In this document: one piece after another, positions 35,140 to 46,562 of the stretch | Layout: every line of letters begins with the position of its first letter | Position numbering within the stretch: the stretch's first letter is position 1 | DNA from: Drosophila pseudoobscura | Lineage: Eukaryota > Arthropoda > Insecta > Diptera > Drosophilidae | Direction of reading: 5' to 3' | NCBI RefSeq assembly: GCF_009870125.1 | Contig: NC_046683.1 | Location: 52,095,869 to 52,159,868 of the forward strand | DNA: 64,000 nucleotides | The notes under the pieces: generated by a model | Database searches by the model: none | What the model was told of the DNA's origin: nothing | Seen by the model: the letters and a program-made list of their open reading frames with translations, nothing else | Position numbers and translations under genes: made by a program

Positions 35140-37458
35140 ATGAACGAGGGGAGTCAGTACTCCATACATACGGTATGCCGCACCTGTCTGAGCACCCTGC
35201 ACGACACAATGGCGTACGATCTCTTTTTGATTCCGGGCCTGGCCAAAAAACTATGCGTGTGCACTTCGCTGTCGGTGGAACAGCAGGATGGCTTTCCCAA
35301 GAACCTTTGCTTTAACTGCTACGCGAAACTGAACGAGTTGCACGACTTCCAGAAGCTGTGCGTGGACTCGGTGCAGAAATTCCAGGATTTGGTCTCGAGC
35401 AATGCCTTTACGTGCCAGACGAACTTCGATGTTTTGGATCCCAGTGCAGCGGTCGCAGACCTGCCGCCCGACGACGAGGACCACGTCAACTTTGATCCGC
35501 TTTTGAATTCCAAGATAGAGATCATTGAGAATGAGGAAGATGTGTTCAAAATGCTAGAGGATGTGGAGAAGGAGGTCGAGGAGGTAGAGAAAGATGAGCT
35601 CGGCTCTGCCGAGGAATCCAACGACTCTTTCATTGAGAGCGGCAACGACAACGACCAGGACGAGGACTTTCAGCTGAACAGCAGCGATGATGACGTGCCC
35701 CTGGCCCAGCGGGCTCGACGCGGGAACAGGCGCGGAACCAAAGCCAAGGCCAGCAAACGACCCATTAAGGATGATTCGGACGAATTCAGCTCCTTCTCCG
35801 ACGACTCGGACTCAGACGGTGAGAAGGGGAGCAGGGAGAAGCCCAAGCGCAAGAGGATTCCCGCAGCCGAGCGACACCTCCATCGCCTCATCGACTGCCA
35901 CATTTGTCATCAGAAGTTCAAGAAGGCCATTCGCTACGAGGAGCACATGAAGCACCACAACGATCTCCTCCCCTTCCAGTGCAAGGTGGAGAGCTGCCGG
36001 AAGGGATTCACCACGGCCAACGGGCTGCGCGTCCACGTAGAGCATGCACACACGGAGTCATCGGAAATGCATCCGTGCACCTACGAGGGTTGCAACAAAT
36101 CTTTTGCCCGGCCCGTGCTACTCAACTTCCACATGAAGCGGGTGCACAAGGTGGACACGCCCCAAAGGGACTTCCCCTGCACGGAATGCGACAAGGTTTT
36201 CCGCTGCCCCACGGCCCTCAAGAAGCACATGTACAAGCACACGGGCGAGGAGCTGCCATTCGCCTGCGAGATCTGCGGCAAACGATTCCCCATCAACAGT
36301 GTGCTAAGGGATCACTTGCTACGGCATGCAGGCATTAAGAACCACGTCTGTCCGTACTGCGGCGTGGGCAAAACAACGCGCCAGGAGTGGAACAAACACA
36401 TTCTCACCCACACCAAGGAGAAGAAGTACGAGTGCCGCCAGTGCGAGCACACCTCGCACAACAAGCAAGCCCTGGCCAACCACGTCAAGGTGGTGCATGA
36501 GAAGAGGAAGGATTTCGCCTGCCAGTACTGCGGGAAGACGTTTGGCAAGTCGCATGCCTGCAAGATCCACGAGAGAAGCCACACGGGAGAGAAGTGCTGC
36601 GAGTGCAAGATCTGCGGCAAGGTCTTCCTCTTCGAGAAGGGCCTCACCAAGCATTTAAAGACTCACGAAAAGTCGGATCTGCCCAGAAACCAGACCACAG
36701 TCAATCCATTACTGGCTGAGGTCGCTGCGGCAGCCTCTTCCTCAACCATTGCGAAGCCCAGCCCTCACCTGCGAGGACGTGTGGAGAGAGTGGACATTGC
36801 TCAGTTGGCAGGCACTGTGGTTAATCCCATACCGTCTGTGAACCTACCGTCGTGGTCGCCGCAGGTGAACTTCACCAAGAAGGAGGGCCAGCACATGTGC
36901 CCGGACTGCGGCAAGGGATTCAACCATGTGAGCAACATGAAGCTCCACTACAAGGTGGTGCATCAGAAGGTGAAGGACTTCTGCTGCCGTTTCTGCCCCA
37001 AGCGGTTCGCCAAGAAGCAGTATCTGCGACACCACGAGTACATACACACGGGCGAGAAGCCGTACGAGTGCAAGGTGTGCGGCAAACACTTCCGCCAGGA
37101 GCAGGTGCTCAAGACCCACATGAAGGTCCACGACAAGCCGCCGAGGCCCCCAAGCAAGCCCAAGGAACCGGTGGCCCCCAAGGCGGAAACGGCCAAGCGA
37201 CAGCAGCCAAAGAACTTTGAGCAGTACCAGGATCCCGCTGCCGAGCGGGCTGCCGCCACCGCTGAGCTATTGGCCTACCAGCTGGAGGAGAACGAAGCTA
37301 AGCGGAAGGCGGAGGTGGAGCTTCGGAAGATCCAGGAAGCGGCATTCGAGCAGTTAAACAAGCTGCAGAAGCAGACGAACACCTACGATGGCTTCTATGC
37401 CCAGAAGGCCGAGGCGGAAGGCACCACCATCGATGCATTCAAATTGGATCATGTCTGA
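35140..37458 (+). CDS. ZAD C2H2 zinc-finger protein, intronless paralog
   Basis: A single exon codes for 772 aa. An N-terminal ZAD domain has its zinc cysteines at 13, 16, 57 and 60 (VCRTC...NLCFNC). An acidic Ser/Asp/Glu linker follows (about 110-230). Twelve C2H2 fingers come next: nine in a row (about 245-510), a linker, then three more (about 585-665). A charged Gln/Ala/Glu coiled-coil-like tail ends in FKLDHV. ZAD proteins are arthropod transcription or chromatin factors that dimerise through the ZAD (family knowledge). The gene at 42783-45513 is a clear paralog with the same finger order. By position the pair probably corresponds to D. melanogaster CG10274 and CG7386, but which is which cannot be settled here. 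Confidence 0.9.
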   Translation: MNEGSQYSIHTVCRTCLSTLHDTMAYDLFLIPGLAKKLCVCTSLSVEQQDGFPKNLCFNCYAKLNELHDFQKLCVDSVQKFQDLVSSNAFTCQTNFDVLDPSAAVADLPPDDEDHVNFDPLLNSKIEIIENEEDVFKMLEDVEKEVEEVEKDELGSAEESNDSFIESGNDNDQDEDFQLNSSDDDVPLAQRARRGNRRGTKAKASKRPIKDDSDEFSSFSDDSDSDGEKGSREKPKRKRIPAAERHLHRLIDCHICHQKFKKAIRYEEHMKHHNDLLPFQCKVESCRKGFTTANGLRVHVEHAHTESSEMHPCTYEGCNKSFARPVLLNFHMKRVHKVDTPQRDFPCTECDKVFRCPTALKKHMYKHTGEELPFACEICGKRFPINSVLRDHLLRHAGIKNHVCPYCGVGKTTRQEWNKHILTHTKEKKYECRQCEHTSHNKQALANHVKVVHEKRKDFACQYCGKTFGKSHACKIHERSHTGEKCCECKICGKVFLFEKGLTKHLKTHEKSDLPRNQTTVNPLLAEVAAAASSSTIAKPSPHLRGRVERVDIAQLAGTVVNPIPSVNLPSWSPQVNFTKKEGQHMCPDCGKGFNHVSNMKLHYKVVHQKVKDFCCRFCPKRFAKKQYLRHHEYIHTGEKPYECKVCGKHFRQEQVLKTHMKVHDKPPRPPSKPKEPVAPKAETAKRQQPKNFEQYQDPAAERAAATAELLAYQLEENEAKRKAEVELRKIQEAAFEQLNKLQKQTNTYDGFYAQKAEAEGTTIDAFKLDHV

Positions 37459-37854
37459 GGACAGCAATAAAACTCTATATGTTTATTATTATTAGTAATA
37501 TACACGTATATTATGTGTGTTTCTACTACTATGAGCATAGTATATATACTATAGTATTTTTAAATGTATCATTTATTCGATTCGCTATTATTTTAAAAGA
37601 TTTTTTTTATGTCTGTTCTCTCAGAAGTCGCTTCATTGAGATTTATTTTTGGGTTTCGCTATAAAAATGATTATTCAAAACGTAAAATATGAAGAACCGA
37701 ATAGAAGTTGCAAAACAAATCAAGGAATATTTTTAGAATCTATGCTGGAAAAATGGTGTTTTGAGCCATAGTTGTGATTGTTATTTTGAAATTAACGCCG
37801 AATTCATTCCGCCTATCGCACAAAAATACCGATACTATTTTTAGCTACCCTGTA

Positions 37855-37862
37855 TATCGATA
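37855..37862. promoter_or_regulatory. DRE (TATCGATA)
   Basis: A perfect DNA replication-related element, about 370 bp upstream of the SNF2 gene start codon. DREF sites are typical of housekeeping and chromatin genes. Confidence 0.55.
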
Positions 37863-38228
37863 AGAAGAGTCAAAAGTCGCGGGTATTTGATTTCAAGACA
37901 AGAAACAACACAAATATAGTGTCGAATGCTTAGAAAAGGAGTTCCCCTTATTTAACTCACATTTTACAGTAACATCTACAGTCAAATACAATCTCAGAAA
38001 CACAAATCCCAACAACAAAAAATATCGACAAAAACTCATACATACATATATCGAGATACATCCCTAGCTTCCAATTCTTTCATCGGCGCCCGCTAAACAA
38101 CTCTCAACTCCCAGTCCTGCGAGAATCAAACGGAAATATATGTATAATTGTACATTTAACTTCTTCAACTATTCGCAGAGTTCACGAGGCCGAGGGTCTA
38201 TTCGTGTTCCTTCGCTGCGAAATAAAAG

Positions 38229-41200
38229 ATGAATCCTCCTATTGTTTTATGCGAAATCGCAGATGAAATTCCCATAGAATCTGTGAGCGAGCCTTCGCAA
38301 TTCACTTATGCCATAAAGGGCTGGGAACTAATGCACTTCTTTGGGCCGGAGCATGCAAAGATACTCTTAGAATGCATAAAAAAGTGTAAGTTGAACAAAA
38401 GTTTACCACAACTGGAAGATTCTCACTCATGCTTTTGCAGGCGAAGTCGAGCGTCCCCGAAAGTTGGTCTTCAAAGCCATAAAAAAAGATGCCAAATGGA
38501 TCTTGGTGCTTTTGCAGCAGGCGACTCGTTCCCAGCCCCGTCCGCTTGATATGGAAATGGCTGCCATACTATTGCCAATTGTGTTCAAAAATTTCTGCCT
38601 GGAGACCAGCTTGGATTTTGCAGTGGCCGAGCAGGAGAAGCTGTATCAGCGACCACTCAAAACGTATGTGTCCACGAAGCTATACGATGCTCTCTACGAC
38701 AGACACCAGAAGGCGCGAGAGGGCAAGGACAAGCCTTTGGAACTTCCCGACTGCTTCCAGTCGACGTTGCGCAAATACCAAGAGCGCAGCGTTTGCTGGA
38801 TGCTTAGTCGCGAGCAAGAGTCAAATGAATTTACTGGGAACTACTCCGTTCTGCACGCGGTGGATGGACATACACGCGTGCTCAAGCATGACTACTGTCT
38901 GCAGTTCTATCCGTTTCAGGAGAAACTGCCAAAGATAATTTTGCCCCCGGGTGGCATCCTAGCAGATGAAATGGGTTTGGGCAAGACGGTGGAGTTCCTT
39001 GCCATGCTGCTGCTCAATCCCAGAGTTAAGGGCACATTCAACAACAAATATTGGCTAGAACTTTTAGAGAGTGTCGACGATTACGTGCCTCTAAAGAAGC
39101 CGCGGCTGCAGGAAGAACTGTTTTGCATTTGCACCAAAAAAAAGGGCATCCAGATTAAGTGCAGAAGGTGCAAACTGTGGCAGCACGAGGAGTGTATGAA
39201 TAGCAGTGACGAGCGGGATGCGAATGATCCCCCATATGTGTGTCCCAGCTGCTGGTCGGAACTGGGAAACATGGAAAACACGCAATTGGTAGAGTCCGGA
39301 GCCACCATCATAGTCTCGCCCAATGCCATTAAGATGCAGTGGTTTAACGAGATGCAAAAGCACATCTCGCCTGCCCTGAAGGTCCTACTGTACCCCGGCC
39401 TGCACTCTGGCTCGTGGTATAGTCCCTTGGAGCTGGCCAAGTACGATGTTGTGCTCACAGATTTTCTTATCCTTCGCAATGAGATTCATCACACCGCAGA
39501 CCACAAGTCCGACCGCCAAATGCGCCACCAGCAGCGCTATATGCGTCCCAGCTGTCCGCTTCTCATGGTTAACTGGTGGCGTGTCTGCCTGGACGAGGCT
39601 CAGGTAAGAGAGAAGACATGTAGCCAGTGCATCTCTTTCGAAATGTTATAAATGCATTTTCCCTTTTTTAGATGGTGGAGAGCACCACCTCGAATGCGGC
39701 GGAAATGGTGCGGATGCTGCCGGCTGTAAATCGTTGGGCCGTCACTGGAACTATTGACGATCTGCCGCCACTCTTGCAGTTCGTTGGCTTCAACGAGGCC
39801 TGCCAGCCGCCCGCTGCCTGGCAGACTGTCGATAAGTCCTTCCAGCTGAACCACAACCCAAAGCCATTGCTGGATCTGCTGGAGCACAGCTTGTGGCGCA
39901 CCTGCATGTCGAAGGTGAAGCACGAGCTTGGGATTCCACCGCAAACTGAAGTGGTGCATCGTCTGGAGCTTAGCAATGTGGAATCTCTGTACTATCGCGA
40001 GGAGCACAATAAGTGCCACGAACAGTTCCTCCAGGAAGTGGCAAAGAATACGCATCATAACGAGGACAACAGCTCCCGCCTGGCGGCCATTTCTCCGCAG
40101 CTGCTGCGGATCATCCTAAAACCATTTTTGCGCATACGCAAGACCTGTTCCGTGCCCGTCGTGAACAACAACAGTTTGCACACGTTATCCTTTCTGGATC
40201 CACAGGACCTCCTAAATCATCTGATATCCAACAACGAAAACGAATGCAAGAAGCAGCTTCGCAGTTGGGCCTCGGCGTACAATGGATCGGCAGCCATATA
40301 CTTTATACGCAAACATTACCACCAGGCCATCAGGCAGTACAAGCTCTTGCTGAAGCTAGCAGCGGACTACAACAAAGACAACATATCGTAAGAAAAATCA
40401 GCTAAAAATGCTCAGTTATAAGCCTGTACAGTACCCGTATTATTTCCTTTTACAGCGTGGACAGTGTGCTCCAGATTCATGCTCTCTATAACATTCTGCA
40501 AGCGAGCGCTCTGGCTGCCCCTCAAGACAGGATATCCGAAATCGAGGAGACCACCTATAAATCACAGATGCAAAAGTTTGGGTGGAAGTACCTGGAGGAA
40601 ACCTCCAAAGTTCTCCAATCGGCTCTCAGTGCCTACCAGTTGAAGATATCTGAAATGCACACGCTGGAGGATCAGTTCCGTGGCAGCATTGTCCAATTTC
40701 TGGCCACAGTGGTCAACCTCAAGCATTCCCTCCATGATGTCATGTTAAGCAAGGTGCAGTATGTCGTTGTTGATAAATTGGAGCACGTCCACTCCATAGC
40801 GGGCATTATTTATGTAATTGAAATGTGGCACCAACGTCTCGAGGATCTGAAGATCAACTTATTTTCGGAATTCGAGTATCTGCAAGATATCATTGGTCGG
40901 GCTGTTGGGGCAGTCAAGGCGGGAGAGGCCCTAACAGCGGAAATCACTAGTTTTATAACCAATGTTTCCGATTGTCATCTGGCTGAGATTTTGGTGAGTG
41001 CTCCCTGATAATGTAGCGGCAAGTTGTAGCTTCTTGGCATTTTTCCAGCAGAATGAAGGCAAAAAGAAACCAAAAAAGCCGCGCACTTGTCGTCTGTGCA
41101 AGATTCGTGAGACCTTGCATAAATTCGAATGTCTTGTGTTTGACAAAGAAAACGACATGACCGAAGGCCTGGAGAAGCCCAGCGTGGAGATCAGTGTTCT

Positions 41201-42573
41201 GAAAAGTACAGAGTGAATAACCTAATTAAATTGATCTTTGATTAATGTATCGCTTTTTTCAGTAATCTTTACATTCGTGCGATCAAAATCAGAATTCAGC
41301 GACTACCTTGGCGAGTGTAAAATCAAATTGGATTTGCTCTCCTGTCTCCAGGGACTGGCCAAATCCATGGCCAAGTACTGGATCGAGGTGGAGTATATGG
41401 TGAAGTCATTCGATGAGCTGGAAATGTGCAAGATGCGCATTCTGCTGACCGATGATCCCAAAGAGCAGTCGAATTTCCGCATCCTGAGGGGCCAGGTCGA
41501 TGAGCAATTACGGACGAATCTGATCAAACTGGAAATCGCACAGCGTAACTTCACGCGGCTGAATGGACGCCTCAAGTATTTGAAGCACTTGAAGGAGGAC
41601 AACAGTGCCAGGAACTGTCCGATTTGCCAGACCGATGAGGATTCGAGAGTAAATATAATCATAAACCAGATAAATATCGCACTAGCTAAACACTTATATT
41701 CTATTGAACTCTCTTGCAGTATGTTATGATGGTTTGCGGCCACTTTATTTGCCAGGACTGTCTCGACGAAATGAAGAGGAAAAAAAACACCGAGTGCAGC
41801 ACAAAGTGTCCCATATGTCGCCAGGATTCGCCGGAGTAAGAAATGCTTCTCAGCCTTGGCATATGTATATCTCTGACTATCACTTTCTGTTCTGTAGGTT
41901 ATATCATTCCGTTCGTCCTGGGGTGGCAAAAACGATGGTTGGCAGCTTTTCCACGAAAATCACCTGCATAGTGCAACTGATTCTCAAGATTACTGCTGAC
42001 GATAATCAGGCTAAGATCCTCATCTTTTCGCAATGGCAGGCAATACTAGAGCAAATTTCAATTGCACTGAGGTTGAATAGGATTGTGTTCCGCAAATGCA
42101 GTAACATGGATCTGGATGAGTTTAAGGTTCGTTATGAGTGCTTAAACAATGATTATCGCACTCTAACCAGCATTCTGTAACCCTCCTTTAGAGCACAGAA
42201 ATGAATGTTACCTGCCTGCTGATGGCCTTGTCACGTGGCTCCAAGGGTCTGAATCTGATCGAGGCCACACATGTGTTTCTGGTGGAGCCAATCCTCAATC
42301 CTGGCGATGAACGCCAGGCCATTGGTCGTATTCATCGCTTCGGCCAGACAAAGTAAGTTTCACTTTCGATAATCAATGTTCCATGTTTGATCTTATGGCT
42401 TGTTCTTCTATAGAGCTACGACAGTTCATCGGTTTATAGTGAATGGCACCATTGAAGAGAATATTCTGTCGCTAATTTCATCAGCCGATGATAGTAAAAC
42501 CCTCGGTACGCACTGGGATCTAGAGAACTTGACGTTGGACAGCTTAAAGAAGCTTTTCATTCTCAAGGAGTAG
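38229..42573 (+). CDS. CG7376: SHPRH-like SNF2 ATPase with PHD and RING fingers (CG7376-like)
   Basis: Ten exons (38229-38385, 38441-39603, 39672-40387, 40456-40993, 41049-41205, 41263-41648, 41720-41835, 41898-42126, 42192-42352, 42414-42573) join in frame to 1260 aa. SNF2 motif [16 protein letters not shown], is at about 223-237. A PHD finger (FCICTKK...[12 protein letters not shown]...CPSCW) is inserted at about 280-325. Motif II is LDEAQ at 436-440, split from MVES by an intron. A RING finger (CPICQTDED...CGHFICQDC...CPICRQ) lies at about 1028-1075 between the two helicase lobes. The C-terminal lobe has [16 protein letters not shown] and [10 protein letters not shown]. This is the SHPRH/Rad5 plan: an ATP-driven DNA translocase with E3 ubiquitin ligase activity, probably in replication stress (family knowledge). 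It is shorter than human SHPRH. The name rests on family and locus. Confidence 0.88.
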
Positions 42574-42782
42574 ACTAAACGATTTTCCATGAAGTGTACT
42601 ACATATTGACAAAGTAGTAAAGAGTAGTAGTTTAAAAAAAGTTTTATATAACTACATCCCCTATATCTTCGACAAAGAATATACAATTATTGCTGCTCGT
42701 ATAAAACATCTACATTAGTATTTGCTTTTCCCCCACGCCCAAGGACAACGTTTAACGTTGGGCTCCGTTCCGTTCCTCTTCC

Positions 42783-45513
42783 TCAAACATGATCGATCTT
42801 CAGGGCATCGAGGCTGGTGCCATCTGCATGGGCCTTCTGCGCATAGTAGCCATCGTAAGAGGTCTGCACCTTGTCGATCTCCTGCTGCTGCTGCAGTCTT
42901 TGCAGCTGCTCGTAGGCGGCCTCCTGGATCTTGCGCCGCTCTTCGTCTGCCCGCCGTTTCACCTCATTCTCCTCGAACTGCTGTGCCTGCAGCTCGGCGG
43001 AGGCAGCTGCCCGCTCAGCGGCAGCCTCCTGGTACTCGTCGTACGAGTGCAGATTCCTGTCGGTCGTCTCCAGTTTGTGCAGCGACGACAGCTGCTCCTT
43101 GGCCGCCTCGGCAATTTCTTTCCGCTTTGCCTCCGCCTTGCGTTTGGCTTCCCTTTTGCTGCGCTCTTGCTCCTCTAGTTCCTCGCGGGCTGCATAGAAC
43201 TTCGAGGAGATAACAGGCGGCCGGTTCTCGTGCGTTCGCTGATGCCGCTTGAGGGCAGTCTCCTGGCGGAAATGAGTGCCACAGGTCTTGCACTCGAATG
43301 GCTTCTCTCCCGTGTGGATCCACTCGTGGTGGCGCAAAGTCTGGGCCTTCGCAAATCGCTTCGGACAGAAGCGACAGGCAAAGTCCTTGACCTTTTCGTG
43401 GATGATCTTGTAGTGTCTCTTCATATTGCCAATGTTGTTGAAGCCCTGCCCACAGCCCGGACAAATGTGCTTGCCCTCCTTTTTGGTGAAGTTCACTTCC
43501 TGCGGGGACCACGAGGGCACCGACACCGACGATATGGGATTGACAGCAGTTCCCGCCAATTGGGAAATGTCTACGCGTTGGACACGTCGCGGATCCTTGG
43601 GTATGGTGGCCACCGATTCGGCACAAACTTTCAGCAGCTCATCGGCGGCATTCTGTGACATCACTGGCTCTGCACCCGCACTCGATTCGGTTCCACCTGC
43701 GGTAGGTACTCCCATAACATCTGCGGTGTTCTCCACCTGTTCCCCGGGTGCCGTTTCGCCCATTTCCACCTGCCGTTGGCGATAGGTCTCAATGGCGCGA
43801 AGTACCCGCTTCTCGTGCGTCTTCAAATGCTTTGTTAGACTCTTTGGATAGAGGAACTTCTTGCCACAGACCTGAAATCAAAGAAACCTTGACTGTAAAA
43901 GGATACTCCATTCATTTGGATGATCTCTGTCTCTTACCTTGCACTCGCATCGCTTCTCTCCCGTGTGTGTCATCTCATGGATCTTGCAGGCATGCGATTT
44001 CCCGAAAGTTTTACCGCAGTACTGGCAGGCATAGTTCTTGATCTTCTCGTGGACGATCTTGATGTGATTGGCCAGGCTCTGTTTGTTGTGGGAGGCATGC
44101 TCGCATATATGGCACTTGAACTTCTTCTCCTGGGTGTGCGTCAGGATGTGGGTGTTCCACTCCTGGCGCGTCGTCTTGCCCACGCCGCAGTAGGGACACA
44201 CATAGTTCTTGATACCCGCATGCCGCATCAGATGATCCTTGAGCGCGCTGTTGATCACGAACCGCTTGCCACAGATGTTGCAGGGGAACGGCAGCTCCTT
44301 GCCATCGTGCTTGTACATATGCTTCTTCAGGGCCATGGGACAGCGGAATACTTTCTCGCACTCCGTGCAGGGATAGTCGCGAGGCGGGGCCGCTGACTTT
44401 GCTATATTGTGCACCTTTTTCATGTGGAACGTGAGCAGACGTATGCGCGGAAAGCTCTTCCCACAGCCATCGACGCTGCACGAGTGGACCTCCGACAGTT
44501 CGGTGTGGGCATGGTCTATGTGGAGGCGTAAGCCGCCTGCCGTTGTGAAACCTCCAAATTGAAACGTTAGTTAATATTTCTTTTAAGAGTGATTGCTAGA
44601 GAGGATTACCTTTCCTGCAGGTTTCCACCTTGCACTGAAAGGGAAGGAGATCGTTGTGGTGCTTCATGTGCTCTTCGTAGCGGATGGCTTTCTTAAATTT
44701 CTGGTGGCAGATGTGGCAATCGATGATGCGATGCAGGTGACGTTCGCTGGGGGGAATCCTCCTTCGTTTGGACCTCGAGCTTTCGCCGTCTTCGTCAGGT
44801 TCTGATCCCGACAAGAACTCATCCTCTTCCTTAACGTCTGTACCGCTGGATTTCTTGGATTTCGCCTTGGACGATTGGCGGAGAGTCCCTTTCAGACGCT
44901 GGGACAGGGGCACGTCGTCATCGCCATCGCTGCTGTTGGGCTCAAAGTCCACGTCTTCATCGATGTCACTGCCGCTCTCCACCGAAGATTCGTCGGCAAA
45001 TACGCTCATCAAATGATCATCTTCAGCGTCCTGCTTGACCTCCATCTCCGCCTCCTCGGCCTCCTTATCCACATGCTCCAGCATCTTGAACACATCCTCC
45101 TCATTCTCGATCAGCTCCATTTTGTGGTCCAACAGGGGATCAAAGTTGATGCGATCCTCCTCATCCCCTACCAGTTCCCCCTCATGTCCGGCCACATTCA
45201 GAACATCGAAATTCTTGATCTGCGAGCTCGTGGAGACGACGCAAAAGACATTTTTCGCCACCATGTCCTGGAACTTCTGCACCGAGTCCACGCACAGCTT
45301 CTGGAACTCGTGCGTGTCATTCAGCCGGGAGTAGCAGCTGGTACACAGGTTATTGGGATATCCATCCTGCTGCTCCACGGACAGCGGGGTGCACACGCAG
45401 AGTTTTTTGGCCAGGCCCGGGACCAGGAACAGATCGAAGGAGGCATCTTTCTGCAGGTGCTGCAGACAAATGCGGCACACCGATTGTATGGAGTACTGTG
45501 CCCCCTCATCCAT
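42783..45513 (-). CDS. ZAD C2H2 zinc-finger protein, intron-bearing paralog
   Basis: Exons 45513-44610, 44551-43938 and 43871-42783 give 868 aa. The ZAD has VCRIC and NLCTSC cysteine pairs. An acidic linker (about 110-270) precedes twelve C2H2 fingers in the order and spacing of the + strand paralog at 35140; finger 1 (CHICHQKFKKAIRYEEHMKHH) is identical. A Gln/Glu/Arg-rich helical tail ends YDGYYAQKAHADGTSLDALKIDHV in meaning the same as the other copy. Intron 1 falls inside finger 2 and intron 2 inside finger 9, where the paralog is continuous. Likely a nuclear DNA-binding factor (family knowledge). The gene runs tail-to-tail with the SNF2 gene: stop codons at 42573 and 42783. Confidence 0.9.
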
Positions 45514-45627
45514 TTTGCCCCCGCTACGACGTGTTGGCCAGTTTTTTGGAAATCAAAATATTTCAGAAAAACTTTACGCGTCAGAAGGGCAGAATTTAGC
45601 GAATATGTAAATATTGATATATCAATA

Positions 45628-45635
45628 TATCGATA
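45628..45635. promoter_or_regulatory. DRE (TATCGATA)
   Basis: A perfect DRE within an ATATATCGATATAT palindrome, 115 bp upstream of the ZAD gene start (minus strand). Confidence 0.6.
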
Positions 45636-46562
45636 TATTTTTTTGTTGATAAAATGTTTTTTTTTACAGGCGAAAATATTAATATGAATATACATGGATC
45701 AATGAGTTCTGGAAAAAGACACTATTTTTCTGTTTTTCAAAGTCGCTGGATTTGTTCGCCGTTATAGATCGCCATCGGAAATGGTAAAAGGCATTCCTAA
45801 AAACGATTGGCGCTGCACAATGTGCTCAAGTGCGCAATAAATTGTCAAGCAAAAAAATTCCATATCGGACTCAAAGCTGATTTCGTTTAGACAAAATTTT
45901 TGTTTTGTAAAACTATAACCATAGTCGCCTTGGGTTTACTTTGTTTAGATTTCGTCAATTCAAAAACTGCTTTCAACAAAAATATTAAAACAAAATCAGT
46001 ATATTAATCCAAAGCTGAACAGTTCAGTTTTATTCGATATCAAATATTGCGGGTGGTTGGGGTATCGATGAATAGATTTATTACTGGGAGATACTATCGA
46101 ATATTTTGCAGCTCTACACAAAAGCAGAGAAGAAAATTTTAGCGTGGTTTTTTCGGACGAAAAACAATCAAAACTGCAGCAAATCGTGAGAAATACCAAG
46201 CCAAAAATAATCGTAAGTGTGGCCGCAACGATACCCTGCACAAATCTAAAGCAACCAACAAGCCAAAACTCATCCTTGCGTTACATTATAGTGTATATGT
46301 GGAACCTGCTTAGCATAATTACAAAATTTACGCATTACTTTGTGCGAGAGTCGGCAGCGTTTTCGTTTTAATTGACTGACTGCCCTTTACTCTTGCCCCG
46401 CAGTGCTTTGTGTATGCTACGTTACAATAAATTCTTCGTGCAAAAAATATCCAAGAAAGTAGTGAAGCCCGCAAAGCAAAACAAAAGCTAACAAGCTTCC
46501 GAAATAAAAATTCTTGTTCCCCCCCGCCTGAAAGTGTCACCGCCAAGACGTTCCTGCGAAAA

